From contig MEPP01000001.1 in NCBI GenBank assembly GCA_001769855.1, positions 102,982 to 166,981 on the forward strand: 64,000 nucleotides of DNA, written 5' to 3'. The notes under the pieces were generated by a model. The model saw only the letters and a list, made by a program, of their open reading frames with translations, was not told the origin of the DNA and did not search any database. This DNA is from Bdellovibrionales bacterium GWA2_49_15 (lineage in GTDB: Bacteria > Bdellovibrionota > Bacteriovoracia > Bacteriovoracales > Bacteriovoracaceae). Position numbers and translations under genes: made by a program. Of this stretch, positions 1 to 9,404 are shown piece after piece (within the stretch, counting starts at the first letter, position 1; each line of letters starts with the position of its first letter).

Positions 1-209
1 CCGATAACGGGAAACAATAGATCAAAGACAAACACGGCCATTTTCAGAGGCATAGAAAAAGGCATCCGTTGCAGGATAAGAAATAAAAAAGGAGAAAAAC
101 CGAGGTGAAGAAAAAACAGTCTAAAATCGTGCAACCTCATGAGAAGGAAAATTTCCAATGCAAGTTTGATGAGAAAATAAAAGAGAAAAAGGGGCCAGGA
201 GTGTTTCAT
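1..209 (-). CDS. pelE: PelE-like inner-membrane protein, N-terminal part (cut by window edge)
   Basis: Reading leftward from an ATG at 209, the frame stays open for 69 codons to the window edge. The ATG overlaps the stop of the preceding pelD gene as ATGA, which suggests translational coupling. The visible residues are almost all hydrophobic and form two probable membrane helices (about residues 5-25 and 55-70), the second containing FDLLFPVIG. PelE proteins begin with two membrane helices followed by TPR repeats in the cytoplasm, and pelE follows pelD in known pel operons. The name therefore rests on position and N-terminal topology; the TPR part lies outside the window. Confidence 0.6.
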   Translation of the reverse strand, partial: MKHSWPLFLFYFLIKLALEIFLLMRLHDFRLFFLHLGFSPFLFLILQRMPFSMPLKMAVFVFDLLFPVI

Positions 210-1582
210 GGAGAAACTCCGGGGTCGGTGAAACCCTTGAGAAGCTCCCCGGAATTTTCCATTTCCGACGTGAAGCTTGCAACATCCACTTTTATTTTCG
301 ACCAAACATCTTCCGGAAAATGGCCTTGAATCTCTTCAATCTTGCGATAAGCGGCATGCTGATCCGCAACTGGCATAAGAATAACCAGATTTCCCAGTGA
401 CGGGCCCTGGGCGACACAATCCATCTTTCGCATCAGATTTTTTATCACGGCAATCAGCCCCTGCAAGACAATTTCCTGAGTATCAGGGGGCATGCCGCTG
501 GCATCAATTTTGGCAATCGTAAGCGGTAGGTCGAAGATCTTGGACCGATGGAACTCCTCTTCTAAACGGCCGCAGATGTATTCCCATTTATAGATATCAT
601 AGTCCCGATTGACAATATTGAATTGTTCCACATTTTGAAAGTGCTGGGCCTTCTCCAAAGATTCCGAGGCCCAGCTGGCATAAATTTCAAACAGTTTGAA
701 ATTGTAAGGTACATATTTTAAAAAAGGGAGTTCATAAATAAGAACCAGGCCTTTCACCAGACCTCTGATCGTCAGAGGAGCACCCATAAGAATTTTTCCC
801 TGGTGTGAGTTAAAATCGGTTTTTGACCAAACCTCCTCAGGCATAAGACATTTTTTGGCAGTCAGTATTTTTGCCAGCTGTTCATCTCGCGATTGAGAGA
901 GATCGATCTCAGGCGACAAACGCTCCCCCTTCCCATGCACGAGCTGAAATTTCTCAGTATTGCCGTCTTGGGAAAAATAAATGCCATATCGTGTGGCGGA
1001 GAGGTGTTTGATTAAAATTGACTCCAGCCCCTCAAAGATAGTTTCTCTTTCAAAGGCATTTAACTTTTTTGAATCCTGATACAATATGGCGAAGGTGTCT
1101 GTTTTGGAAAGCAGCTTGGCCTTCAGCTCCTCGCTATTTTTTATGTTATTTTCAAACTCACTGGTCAAGAGTTGAAGGACCTTCTCCTTTTGCGCCACAA
1201 TTTCCCGCGTCGCCGCCAGCTTGCCTTTGCCCATGGTTCTCAGCTCACCAATAAAGATGGCCAGCACGCTAAAAAGCGAGGCCGTGAGCACGGTCTCCAG
1301 GTCAAAAATTGTTTCAACAGCTTCGTAATCTGTCTGTAAATGAATCAGGAAAAAGAAAAGAATATTGGCGACGAGGCCCGCCGTGGCAGCTTCAGCGATG
1401 CCATAAAAGGCGGCAAAGAAAAGGGCCATAATAAAATATGGATTTGGATTCGGCCCCTTGAAGGCCAGGTTCTCGGGAAAGAGAATCAAGGCCACCGCCA
1501 CGATGACCGCATAAAAGGCCACGAGAATAAAGATAAAACGCAGTTTAGAATTTAAAATAATTTTTTTCATAACGCCGTCCAT
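206..1582 (-). CDS. pelD: PelD-like c-di-GMP receptor of Pel polysaccharide export
   Basis: Inner-membrane protein of about 458 residues. Four hydrophobic segments fill the first ~110 residues, followed by a short coiled coil, a GAF-like region and a C-terminal degenerate GGDEF domain. That is the order in PelD, the c-di-GMP receptor that activates Pel synthesis. The GGDEF signature is lost (PSLGN at its place), but five residues before it an RKMD (RxxD) motif matches the inhibitory c-di-GMP site that PelD uses for binding. The start is uncertain: ATG 1582 has GGAGG too close and ATG 1570 has it about 13 bases away. It lies 25 bases after pelB and overlaps pelE at its stop. Confidence 0.75.
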   Translation of the reverse strand: MDGVMKKIILNSKLRFIFILVAFYAVIVAVALILFPENLAFKGPNPNPYFIMALFFAAFYGIAEAATAGLVANILFFFLIHLQTDYEAVETIFDLETVLTASLFSVLAIFIGELRTMGKGKLAATREIVAQKEKVLQLLTSEFENNIKNSEELKAKLLSKTDTFAILYQDSKKLNAFERETIFEGLESILIKHLSATRYGIYFSQDGNTEKFQLVHGKGERLSPEIDLSQSRDEQLAKILTAKKCLMPEEVWSKTDFNSHQGKILMGAPLTIRGLVKGLVLIYELPFLKYVPYNFKLFEIYASWASESLEKAQHFQNVEQFNIVNRDYDIYKWEYICGRLEEEFHRSKIFDLPLTIAKIDASGMPPDTQEIVLQGLIAVIKNLMRKMDCVAQGPSLGNLVILMPVADQHAAYRKIEEIQGHFPEDVWSKIKVDVASFTSEMENSGELLKGFTDPGVSP

Positions 1583-1607
1583 TCCTCCACCGTTGATTTT
1601 CTTTCCC

Positions 1608-4394
1608 TCACAAATCGGTCTCCCGGTTTGGCATAAGTTCCAGGGCAATGATGGCAGAAAATTGTTTTCCCTTATAATTTTGCGGCCCTTCAGTGGAATA
1701 TTCTATTCGCGCCCTCACCGCCTGCCCGACTCCCAGCGGTCTTAAGTATTCGGCCCAGACGCCCCAGGAATCTGCGAACTCCAAGTCCCGTCTTGAATCC
1801 CCTCCCACCCGTGCCCCTCCGTTCAAGGCATTCAGATTTTTGCGGCCAAAATTGGAATGAAATTCACCTGAAGCATAGTAATACAAGGAATCACTCACAT
1901 AAATATTGCGCAGGAAGACGCTCTGGCTGGGCATTTTGGCATAGGCCAACCCCGGCCCAAACGAAACCCAGGCGGAGGAGGGCCACTCATAGAGATGAAA
2001 AAGCAAATTAAGATCGGCCTTGGTTTGCTTACCTGTCTCACCTGCATAATCCAGGTGCTGCCATTCTCCGGTAAAACGTTGATCGCAGACCAACAGCGCC
2101 CAGTTATTTTCCATCTCAGCGTAGAGTGATACACCATTTGAGTACGCACGGGGGGCCTGCCATTGGGCCTTGGAAAATGCCTCAGGACGGGTCGCCCATG
2201 CTGAGGCACTGAGATAGCGTTTGCCGCTCAAAATCGGACTCAGTGATAAAGATAAAGGCGTGCCTTCTTTTTTAAAGTGCAGATCATCGCCCACTTTAAA
2301 TTTGGTTTCAAACTCGTGGGTACTTAAGAAAAAGTTGCGCTCATAAAAGAGATAGACATGGGTGAGGTCGGCCGACTGATTTCCGCTGTGGCCTCTTTCG
2401 AGCTGGGCTCCCAATTTTTTACCATGTCCCAGACCACGACTTACGGCGAACTTTTCTTTAAACAGCTCACCGTCCACAACTTCCTGCCACTGACCTTCCA
2501 GACTGAGAAAGAGACCTCGCTCAAGCCTGGTTTCCTGGTAGCGCGTAATATAATCCCGGCGCAGCTGCTCCTTGGCCTCAGCGTTCTCCAAAAGGCGCAG
2601 CTGTGCTTTGGCCTCGGCCAGGGCGGTATTTTCTAAGAGAAAATAAAAAAACTCCTGTCGGAGCACAAGCTGAGAATCAGCGGGAGTGGCCGACAAAATT
2701 TTCAGGTAATATTCCCGAGCACTTTTGAAGTCTTTTTGACGGGTGTAACAATGGGCCAAAACCAAATAGAAGACAGGGACTTCGCTTCTTTGCATCTCTA
2801 GCCGCCGGCAAAAATTTTGATAGCGCTCGTCCTGATGGGACTTGAACAAGGCCTCCTCTTGCATAATAAAGAGATAGCTTTCCCGCTCTTCAAAAGGAAT
2901 GGCATCAATACTCTCCACCACCTTGAGAAATTCCTGACGGTGAAAATATATTTCGGCGGACAACGCATGAACTTCTCGATCAGGATCGGTGCCGGGGATC
3001 AGATTATAGGCCTTATCAAATTCACCTTTTTGCATAAATAACCGCATGGCGCGCTTACGTGCCTCTGGATTATTGGGATTCCCATTCAAAAGTTCCAAAA
3101 CCTTCTCCAGGGCCTTATCATTTTCACCGAGCTCCTCATGCAGACGACTGATATTGGCAGCCGCCTCTTCAGAATTAACCCGTTTCAAGGGAACTTTTTT
3201 CTTGAAAGAAACATCGTTGATCGGCGAATTTTGAGCGTAGAGCGCCCCCCACTGAACGGGGATGGAACTTTGAGGTGCGCGCTTTAAAACCTTGTACCAG
3301 ATTTCCAGCGCCTTGCGCTTTTCTCCCAGCTCCTCATAGAGCTGCGCCAGCTCTTTGGCGAGCGCCAGATCGTTGGGGTAATCCTGAATGAGCCTTTCGA
3401 AAACTCTCAGGGCATCTTGCTTATAACCTAAATCATAGTAAAACCTGGCGACGCTATGACGATGCACACGGGCCTTTTCCAGGCGAGGCAAGTCGGCATA
3501 GACTCGGGCAAATTCTTTTAAGGCCAAAAGCACCTCCACATGGGAAAAGAGGTACTCGATATTTTCAGGATATCTCCCGCGCAGAACCTGGTAGAGCTGA
3601 TCCATTCGGCCATACTCATGCTGATTAAAGAAAATTAACTGGATGTGTTCAAGATAGGCACGCTCTTTGGGAGATATTTTTTGAGTTTTCAAGCTTTGCA
3701 AAAATTCTTCCCAGGGCCGATCAACGCCTGCCACAATCCGAATGTATTGTACGATCGCCTTCTCCCATTCGCCTTCGAGTTCCAGAGATTCGGCATAGTA
3801 ACCGCGTTTCTCATTATCAAAATTTTCCTGGGGTAGAAGGCGCTCCAAGGCCTTACGTGCTTTCCTCACCTGCCCATGTCCCAGGAAAAAGTTAAGGGTC
3901 GGGTTGAGAACTTCGCTGTTCTGTGAGTCAAGCAAGCGTTGATAAATGGCCTCCGCCTCTTCCGTCCTACCCATCCAGCGCAGGCCCTCCGCAACTTCAA
4001 GAAGAAGCACCTCACGCTGCCTTAGCGGAAGAAGTTCGGCCCGATTCCTCATGGCAATCAAACGCTTATAGGTCTTGTTGGACCAGCTATACAAGGTTTC
4101 TAAATCTTCACGGAAGTGTAAATTTTTTGGCCGTAGCGTGACTAACCTTTCCTGTATCTCGATGGGTGCGGTGAGATCACCTTGGAGAAGATAATATTGC
4201 TTGAGCTTTTTTAACGCCTCTAGATTGGAGTGATCGCTTCCCTCGGCCTTGGTCAGATATCTTAAGGATTCGTCATATTGAAAACTTTCAAAAAGTGCTT
4301 TGCCCATGGTTAGATTACTGGGCAGACCCGCCACGATCAGGGCCCCGGAACAGACAACAAAAAGAAAAAGATAAATTGGTCGATAAAGCGCCAT
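1608..4394 (-). CDS. pelB: PelB-like TPR and outer-membrane beta-barrel exporter
   Basis: A 928-residue protein with one N-terminal membrane anchor (about residues 5-25), a long helical region of repeated TPR-type units (to about residue 640), and a C-terminal part of about 270 residues with alternating strands and many aromatic residues, as in outer-membrane barrels. PelB has this three-part layout: the TPR scaffold binds the periplasmic modifying enzyme PelA and the barrel lets the polymer through. It sits between pelA and pelD in one transcription unit, 35 bases after pelA. Primary sequence similarity to PelB is weak by eye, so the call rests on architecture plus neighbours. No Shine-Dalgarno site is obvious; a CTTAAT/ATTAAG inverted repeat precedes the ATG. 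Confidence 0.7.
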   Translation of the reverse strand: MALYRPIYLFLFVVCSGALIVAGLPSNLTMGKALFESFQYDESLRYLTKAEGSDHSNLEALKKLKQYYLLQGDLTAPIEIQERLVTLRPKNLHFREDLETLYSWSNKTYKRLIAMRNRAELLPLRQREVLLLEVAEGLRWMGRTEEAEAIYQRLLDSQNSEVLNPTLNFFLGHGQVRKARKALERLLPQENFDNEKRGYYAESLELEGEWEKAIVQYIRIVAGVDRPWEEFLQSLKTQKISPKERAYLEHIQLIFFNQHEYGRMDQLYQVLRGRYPENIEYLFSHVEVLLALKEFARVYADLPRLEKARVHRHSVARFYYDLGYKQDALRVFERLIQDYPNDLALAKELAQLYEELGEKRKALEIWYKVLKRAPQSSIPVQWGALYAQNSPINDVSFKKKVPLKRVNSEEAAANISRLHEELGENDKALEKVLELLNGNPNNPEARKRAMRLFMQKGEFDKAYNLIPGTDPDREVHALSAEIYFHRQEFLKVVESIDAIPFEERESYLFIMQEEALFKSHQDERYQNFCRRLEMQRSEVPVFYLVLAHCYTRQKDFKSAREYYLKILSATPADSQLVLRQEFFYFLLENTALAEAKAQLRLLENAEAKEQLRRDYITRYQETRLERGLFLSLEGQWQEVVDGELFKEKFAVSRGLGHGKKLGAQLERGHSGNQSADLTHVYLFYERNFFLSTHEFETKFKVGDDLHFKKEGTPLSLSLSPILSGKRYLSASAWATRPEAFSKAQWQAPRAYSNGVSLYAEMENNWALLVCDQRFTGEWQHLDYAGETGKQTKADLNLLFHLYEWPSSAWVSFGPGLAYAKMPSQSVFLRNIYVSDSLYYYASGEFHSNFGRKNLNALNGGARVGGDSRRDLEFADSWGVWAEYLRPLGVGQAVRARIEYSTEGPQNYKGKQFSAIIALELMPNRETDL

Positions 4395-4429
4395 ACTTAA
4401 TAACTATACCATTAAGGATGGTTGGATTT

Positions 4430-6430
4430 TCATAGCACAGGAATTATTTTTGCATCTAGGATTTGTCCTGCATCTCCTTCAAGCCGAGGTACCGACTCGC
4501 CATTCATCAGAGGGGAAAATAAGGCCTTTGGTTTTCCGACACACCATTCTACATAGGGCCCCGTATTAGGAAGCCTGGTCAAAACTAGTTTACTCTGCGG
4601 CCCCGGGCCGGTGATAAGATAGAGTGCGCCATTAATGACACGATGGCCGAGGATATTCTTCGACTTTTGGTAATCGGGAAAAACCCCCGACTGATCAAAG
4701 CGAAAGTTTTGAAAGCTACCCTGATTGGATATTTCAAAGGTCTCCGGCGCACTTTGAGTGATGGTCACGGCTTCAAAATCCCGCACAAGACGAATATAAC
4801 TTTCCACATGGACGGGATTGAGATCACTTTGCAAGGCATATTTGTAAACCTCATCGAGCGCCTTTAATGATAGTTCAAATTCGCCTGAGTAAAAATGATA
4901 GTAAATGTTGACCGGTTTTAGCCGGCGGGGCGTTTCAGTTCGCATGAAGGTTTCAATAACCTTTTTATAACCATCAAAGGGTCCCTGCCAAGAATTGGTG
5001 TAAACATTTTCATTGCTGCCCGCCGCATACACCTGAGTATAAGGGCCCACTTTGCGATAGAGCGGAGCCAGGTGGGAAACAGAGTCAAAGACTGAATCGA
5101 AGCGAGAATCCCCTCCGTTGATATTAAGCACCCCCCTCTTCTCCAGCAAGGCGAGCGCCTCCACAGGAGGTCGGCAAGACCCACTCCAAAATAAAAGGGC
5201 GGGCATTTTTCCCTGCAAATATTTATCCCCGATCAAGGCCAGAGATTGCACAGTTTCTCTTTCATAGGAAAGCTGCTTGTCCTTGGGTTGATAGGCCAGA
5301 ATGGGACCTTTATGCTTTTTATCTCTGAGGGTGGTGTTTAAGTAATTTTTCTTTTCGAAGTCGGGGGGATTCTGGGCCCAGCTTAAGGGATGGAAAAAAG
5401 TATGGCCCGCCGGAATCACATAGGGAATGGCAAATAGCTCTTGCACCACATGATCAACACTCGGACCGCCCAAATAATCTTTATCAATTTCGGCCCCAAT
5501 AAGGGAGGCGCTGGTGGGGAGCTTATATTTTTTGATGATTCTCTCGATAATAACCTGTCCGCTTAAGGATTTGCGATCGGTGTTTGAGATATTGATAAAA
5601 CCATCCCCATCAATATGCACAAATAAGAGCCGCTTTCCACACAGGGTCGTGGGATCGGGAACGGGAAATGCTTTGGCCAAAACGGTTTCCACCAATTTAA
5701 AGGGATCGATCTTCCACTTGCTTTGTCCGCTGTAGGTGTTCTCTTCCAATTCCTGACCGCTTAATACCAGCGCCCCACGCGGACTCACGGCAACCGCTGG
5801 AAAATCCTTCTTACTCCGACGATCTTTGAATGATAACCAAATTTCAAAAGGGGCCACCACTTTTAACAACGGCATGGGATATGGCCTCACCTCTCCCTTC
5901 CACTCATAGGAAGTGTAGGGCGTAACGATGGCATTCTCCAGGAGTATGGGGTTGTCCACAAAGGTCCCATTATAATCAAGGCCGAGCGGAAGCAGCGCCT
6001 GATTCACAATGGCAGGCGAGACTAAAAGACCTTTTTTATCAAAGGCGAAACCGAGATGGCCAAAAGCCATCCATTTCACTCCTCTTTTCTGGGCCCTTTC
6101 CAAAAAACGCGAGAAGGCGTCCGGGGTCTCCATGCTGTCATCAGAAAACCATGAGACGATAAAGGCAGCGGAATCGAGAGTTTCATCTCGTAAAAGTTCC
6201 GCAGGCACCCCCCGTGCAACATCGTAGTATTGCAAATAGTAACCGAAATAATTGAAGATCACTTCAAGTTTGCGGTGAATATTTGAGAGTGTATATTCAG
6301 GAATGAGATACTCACTACTGTCATAAAGAGCAATACCCAAGCGCTTGATCGGTCGTGTTTGGAAGGTCGGACCGTCACCAAAAATTTCCCACGAAATAAA
6401 ACACGAGAGAAGGAGAAGAACTCTACTCAC
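4430..6430 (-). CDS. pelA: PelA-like periplasmic polysaccharide deacetylase, lacking the glycoside hydrolase domain
   Basis: About 666 residues from a GTG at 6430 that opens a hydrophobic signal (VSRVLLLLSCF) inside the last codons of the upstream gene. The frame is open further upstream, but that extension would overlap the neighbour by over 100 bases. From residue ~30 it follows the second PelA domain (LALYDSSE-type start, here IALYDSSE, and YYDVARGVP), then the deacetylase domain with HIDGDGF (H272, D274, D276) and GHTFFHP (H343, H347), matching the metal-site Asp and His residues of PelA. A C-terminal beta-rich part follows. The N-terminal GH166 hydrolase domain of Pseudomonas PelA (~950 residues) is absent. 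Predicted role: partial de-N-acetylation of the Pel polymer in the periplasm. Confidence 0.75.
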   Translation of the reverse strand: MSRVLLLLSCFISWEIFGDGPTFQTRPIKRLGIALYDSSEYLIPEYTLSNIHRKLEVIFNYFGYYLQYYDVARGVPAELLRDETLDSAAFIVSWFSDDSMETPDAFSRFLERAQKRGVKWMAFGHLGFAFDKKGLLVSPAIVNQALLPLGLDYNGTFVDNPILLENAIVTPYTSYEWKGEVRPYPMPLLKVVAPFEIWLSFKDRRSKKDFPAVAVSPRGALVLSGQELEENTYSGQSKWKIDPFKLVETVLAKAFPVPDPTTLCGKRLLFVHIDGDGFINISNTDRKSLSGQVIIERIIKKYKLPTSASLIGAEIDKDYLGGPSVDHVVQELFAIPYVIPAGHTFFHPLSWAQNPPDFEKKNYLNTTLRDKKHKGPILAYQPKDKQLSYERETVQSLALIGDKYLQGKMPALLFWSGSCRPPVEALALLEKRGVLNINGGDSRFDSVFDSVSHLAPLYRKVGPYTQVYAAGSNENVYTNSWQGPFDGYKKVIETFMRTETPRRLKPVNIYYHFYSGEFELSLKALDEVYKYALQSDLNPVHVESYIRLVRDFEAVTITQSAPETFEISNQGSFQNFRFDQSGVFPDYQKSKNILGHRVINGALYLITGPGPQSKLVLTRLPNTGPYVEWCVGKPKALFSPLMNGESVPRLEGDAGQILDAKIIPVL

Positions 6431-7103
6431 CCACCAGATCCCAGCAGGGCCCCGGGCCAGCGAAGGCAGAGGGAACTTCCCACTTCTTTGAGAGTTCCGG
6501 GGACAATTCAAGTTTTGTGGCAAGCAAGGCAATGCTCTCTCCATATTTTAACTTCGAGCTGTACAAGCTATCCCCCACAATCGGCATGTGGTGCTTCATC
6601 ATTTCAACCCGCAGCTGGTGGGGACGGCCAGTCCTTGGACCTAATTCCACTAAAGTCAAAATCCCCCATTTAGTTTCTCTCTGCTCCAACAATTTGGCGA
6701 GGGTATAAGATTCTTTTCCATGGGGGGCCTCAAAGGTGCGCCTTTTCCCGCGAACCAATTTAGAACACCACGTCTCTTCCTTGCCGGGGAGCAAACCGTG
6801 TGCCCGAGTCTTGGAATCACACAGGCCGATGGCCTGATAAACTTTTTTGATGGCATGGGCCTCAAAGGCCTGACAAAATTCGCTGTGGGTTTTGGGGTCC
6901 AGGGCATAAATCATGGGCCCGGCCACCTCAAAGTCCAAACGATGGATGGGATAAACCTTGGTGCGTAAATGCTCTTCCAACTCCCGCCCCAGTACCCGAC
7001 GGGGATCATCTTGCTCCCGCGCCGGAACGCTCAACGTGCAGGCGGGCTTAAGCACCGCTACGAGATAGGAATTTTGAAAGAGAATATGCGGTATTGGACT
7101 CAC
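6423..7103 (-). CDS. RluA-family RNA pseudouridine synthase
   Basis: A 226-residue enzyme that isomerises uridine to pseudouridine in rRNA or tRNA. The family signature is clear: YPIHRLDFEVAG carries the catalytic aspartate of the HRLD motif, and GPRTGRPHQLRVEM is the conserved C-terminal RluA motif. There is no N-terminal S4 domain, so it is a short form like TruC or RluC-type stand-alone enzymes; the exact target base cannot be told. It overlaps tonB by four bases upstream (ATGA) and pelA by eight bases downstream, so it is embedded in the btuB-to-pel transcription unit although its function is unrelated. Confidence 0.85.
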   Translation of the reverse strand: MSPIPHILFQNSYLVAVLKPACTLSVPAREQDDPRRVLGRELEEHLRTKVYPIHRLDFEVAGPMIYALDPKTHSEFCQAFEAHAIKKVYQAIGLCDSKTRAHGLLPGKEETWCSKLVRGKRRTFEAPHGKESYTLAKLLEQRETKWGILTLVELGPRTGRPHQLRVEMMKHHMPIVGDSLYSSKLKYGESIALLATKLELSPELSKKWEVPSAFAGPGPCWDLVGE

Positions 7104-7597
7104 AAATTTTCCAGCTTAAAGCGGACACTAAAATCTCGGGCGCCCGGGTTCGCCCCTTCTAACTTTTGGGCGGCCCGCATGGCTTCGGCATCAAGACGCC
7201 TGAACCCGCTACTCTTTAAAATAATCACCTCTTCCACCAAGCCGGATTGATTAACTGCTATTCGCAGATCCACCACTCCCTCTTCTCCTCGCTGGCGAGA
7301 AAGCTCCGGGTAGGTAATAGGGATTTGCACAGTCCCTGAGTTCCCACTGGCCACGGACGATGTTGGTGCAGTTTCTTCTGGGGAGGGAGGAGAGATTCTC
7401 GGCCCATTATTCCTGATTTTTCTGCGACTACTATTTAGCACCGGGGCCTGGGGCACGGTAAGCTTGACACTCATCGAACGGACCCGAGGTGAGATAAAAT
7501 CACCCGGCACTCCGGCCAGCTTAACCGAAATCATGATCACGCTCAGATGCAGCAGACCTGACAGAATTAAAAAGAAGAGGTATTTACTCAAAGTCAT
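7100..7597 (-). CDS. TonB-family energy transducer
   Basis: About 165 residues from ATG 7597. One N-terminal membrane helix (about residues 5-28), a short periplasmic linker and a C-terminal TonB domain with ITYPELSRQRGEEGVVDLRI and the LDAEAMRAA segment typical of TonB C-termini. TonB links the proton-motive force of the inner membrane to outer-membrane receptors. The linker is short and not strongly Pro-Lys repetitive. The start overlaps the end of the btuB gene by 14 bases, so it is probably dedicated to that receptor. A longer frame to 7672 exists but has no signal or anchor advantage. Confidence 0.85.
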   Translation of the reverse strand: MTLSKYLFFLILSGLLHLSVIMISVKLAGVPGDFISPRVRSMSVKLTVPQAPVLNSSRRKIRNNGPRISPPSPEETAPTSSVASGNSGTVQIPITYPELSRQRGEEGVVDLRIAVNQSGLVEEVIILKSSGFRRLDAEAMRAAQKLEGANPGARDFSVRFKLENL

Positions 7598-9404
7598 ACG
7601 ACAGTCCAGCAAAGTATGATCGTCCGGCCGTGCCAAGTCCGTGGACTTCTTCATACTGTTTGTCCAAAACATTGTCGACTCGCAGATCCCCCTTAAGGTT
7701 CTTTTTTACATTATAGGAGGTAAACAAATTCAGTAAGAAGTACGAGGGCATGGTTATCCGCGTGAAATTAGTAGAATGAATATCCTCCCTTCTTCCCACA
7801 AAATGCCCACTCAATCGCCCCGACCAAGGATCAGCCTTATAGCTTACTTGTACTTCTGCCTGATGGGTGGGACGGCGCAGGGCCTTTTGCCGGAGCTGAT
7901 CATAGCTTTGAGTGTAGCTATAGCTCACCTCGCCCGCCCAGAACGAGGAAAGCGGGCCTCGCAGGGCCAGTTCGCCGCCTTTGGCACTCAGAGCACCTTG
8001 ATTGGAATATTTTGAGCTCACAAAATCAAAATCGATCAGATCCTCAACCTTGGTTTGAAAAACTTGTGCCTCCATTTCCCAAGCAGCCAAAGTCAAAAGT
8101 GCTTTCAGCTGAAGCGTCCGCGCCCGCTCCGGCCCCAGAGTGCTGCGACCGTAGGTGCTGTAGAGCTGATACAGAGTCGGTGCCTTGAAGCCTGAAGACC
8201 ATCCCGCACTCAGGCCAAGGGGCAGGAGGTCGAAGGTATAGCTCGGCCGGATGGAGTAACTTTGAAAATCACCGAAGATTTCATGGTGATCATTCCTCGC
8301 GCCCAGCAAAAGATCACTTCGCCCCCAGCGCTGGTTCATGCTCACAAAGACGCCCTGACTGTCAGCGGTCTTCTCCGGCATCGTCCCCCGGATTTCCATG
8401 GACTCGCGCGCCCCCTCGATTCCCGCCGACAATTTGCTTTCTTCCCCCAGTAAGCTGGTATTTTGCAAAGAGACGAGGCGATTGTGTCCCTCATAATGCT
8501 CAAACAGTGTGCCCGGATTATTGGCAATTTTTTGGTGAAAGGCACCTTGCATCTTGAAGGTCGGGGCCAAAAAATCATTGACGGTTTTATCTATTGCTAA
8601 AAAACAAGATCGGTTCTGCTGCCTCAAAGAATAATCGAGGTCATCTTGATACGCGCCCCCTCCTTGATCCAGTTCTGTTTTGGTTTTTTCCCATTTCCCG
8701 CCCATCGTCAGATGAGCAAAACCCTCCGGTCGACCTTCTATTTTTATCTGGGCGGACTGTCGGGTGAGGCCATCATCCTCCTCATTGCCTGGATATTGGG
8801 AGCTGGCGGCGGAAAATCCTCCCGTGTTATATTGCTCGGCCGCAAGATTGAGCAAAAAACTCTGCCCCACAGGACCTCGCGTATCGGCCTGCACACCGCT
8901 GGTGGTGAAGCTGCCCCCTTCGCCGCGCAAGGCGGAATGCCATGCCTTCTCACCCGACTTCGTCCAAATCTTAATCACACCGGCCAGGGCATCACTACCG
9001 TAGTGAACGCTGTCCGGGCCTTTGACGATTTCGATCCGCTCGACATTGAGAAGGGAGAGATGGGAAAAATCGTAGGAGCGCCCCGGAGAGGAAGGATCGT
9101 TCATGGGCACACCGTCGATCAGGACTAAAACATGTTCAGACTTAAGCCCGTGCAAAAAAAGCGAGGTCTGCCCACCTTGGGGCCCGCTCTGCACCACATG
9201 AATCCCGGCCTCCTCGCTTAAGAGCTGGTGTAAAAAATGATATCCTTTGCCACTGATGTCCTCGGCGGTAATAATGCGATCGGCGCGCACCTTGTTCATC
9301 ATTTCTTCCACCGGAACCCGATCGGCTTGAACGACGATGGTTTCAGAATGGGATGGGATTGCCAAAAGAGAAAAAGAAAATAGAAAAAGATAGCGTAACA
9401 TCAT
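7584..9404 (-). CDS. btuB: TonB-dependent outer-membrane receptor, probable vitamin B12 transporter BtuB
   Basis: A 606-residue receptor with a signal peptide (MMLRYLFLFSFSLLAIPSHS), a TonB-box-like ETIVVQAD at the mature N-terminus, and a plug domain (about residues 35-145, with FLHGLKSEHVLVLIDGVPMNDP and VERIEIVKGPDSVHYGSDALAGVI). A 22-strand-type barrel follows and ends in an aromatic-rich strand (LSYDFE). Length and plug motifs match BtuB/CirA-type receptors. A cobalamin riboswitch lies directly in front of the start codon, which makes B12 or another corrinoid the likely substrate. The first gene of a run that continues through tonB into the pel genes. Confidence 0.9.
   Translation of the reverse strand: MMLRYLFLFSFSLLAIPSHSETIVVQADRVPVEEMMNKVRADRIITAEDISGKGYHFLHQLLSEEAGIHVVQSGPQGGQTSLFLHGLKSEHVLVLIDGVPMNDPSSPGRSYDFSHLSLLNVERIEIVKGPDSVHYGSDALAGVIKIWTKSGEKAWHSALRGEGGSFTTSGVQADTRGPVGQSFLLNLAAEQYNTGGFSAASSQYPGNEEDDGLTRQSAQIKIEGRPEGFAHLTMGGKWEKTKTELDQGGGAYQDDLDYSLRQQNRSCFLAIDKTVNDFLAPTFKMQGAFHQKIANNPGTLFEHYEGHNRLVSLQNTSLLGEESKLSAGIEGARESMEIRGTMPEKTADSQGVFVSMNQRWGRSDLLLGARNDHHEIFGDFQSYSIRPSYTFDLLPLGLSAGWSSGFKAPTLYQLYSTYGRSTLGPERARTLQLKALLTLAAWEMEAQVFQTKVEDLIDFDFVSSKYSNQGALSAKGGELALRGPLSSFWAGEVSYSYTQSYDQLRQKALRRPTHQAEVQVSYKADPWSGRLSGHFVGRREDIHSTNFTRITMPSYFLLNLFTSYNVKKNLKGDLRVDNVLDKQYEEVHGLGTAGRSYFAGLSYDFE

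Noticed and set aside
1..209. Possible frameshift in pelE
   Set aside because: A first reading of the T-run on the minus strand as five bases gave a stop after 55 codons. Counting the six A residues at 85-90 on the plus strand restores one continuous frame to the edge.
8646..9128. 160-codon frame antisense to btuB
   Set aside because: Long only because of the codon bias of the btuB plug region; no ribosome site and no recognisable fold.
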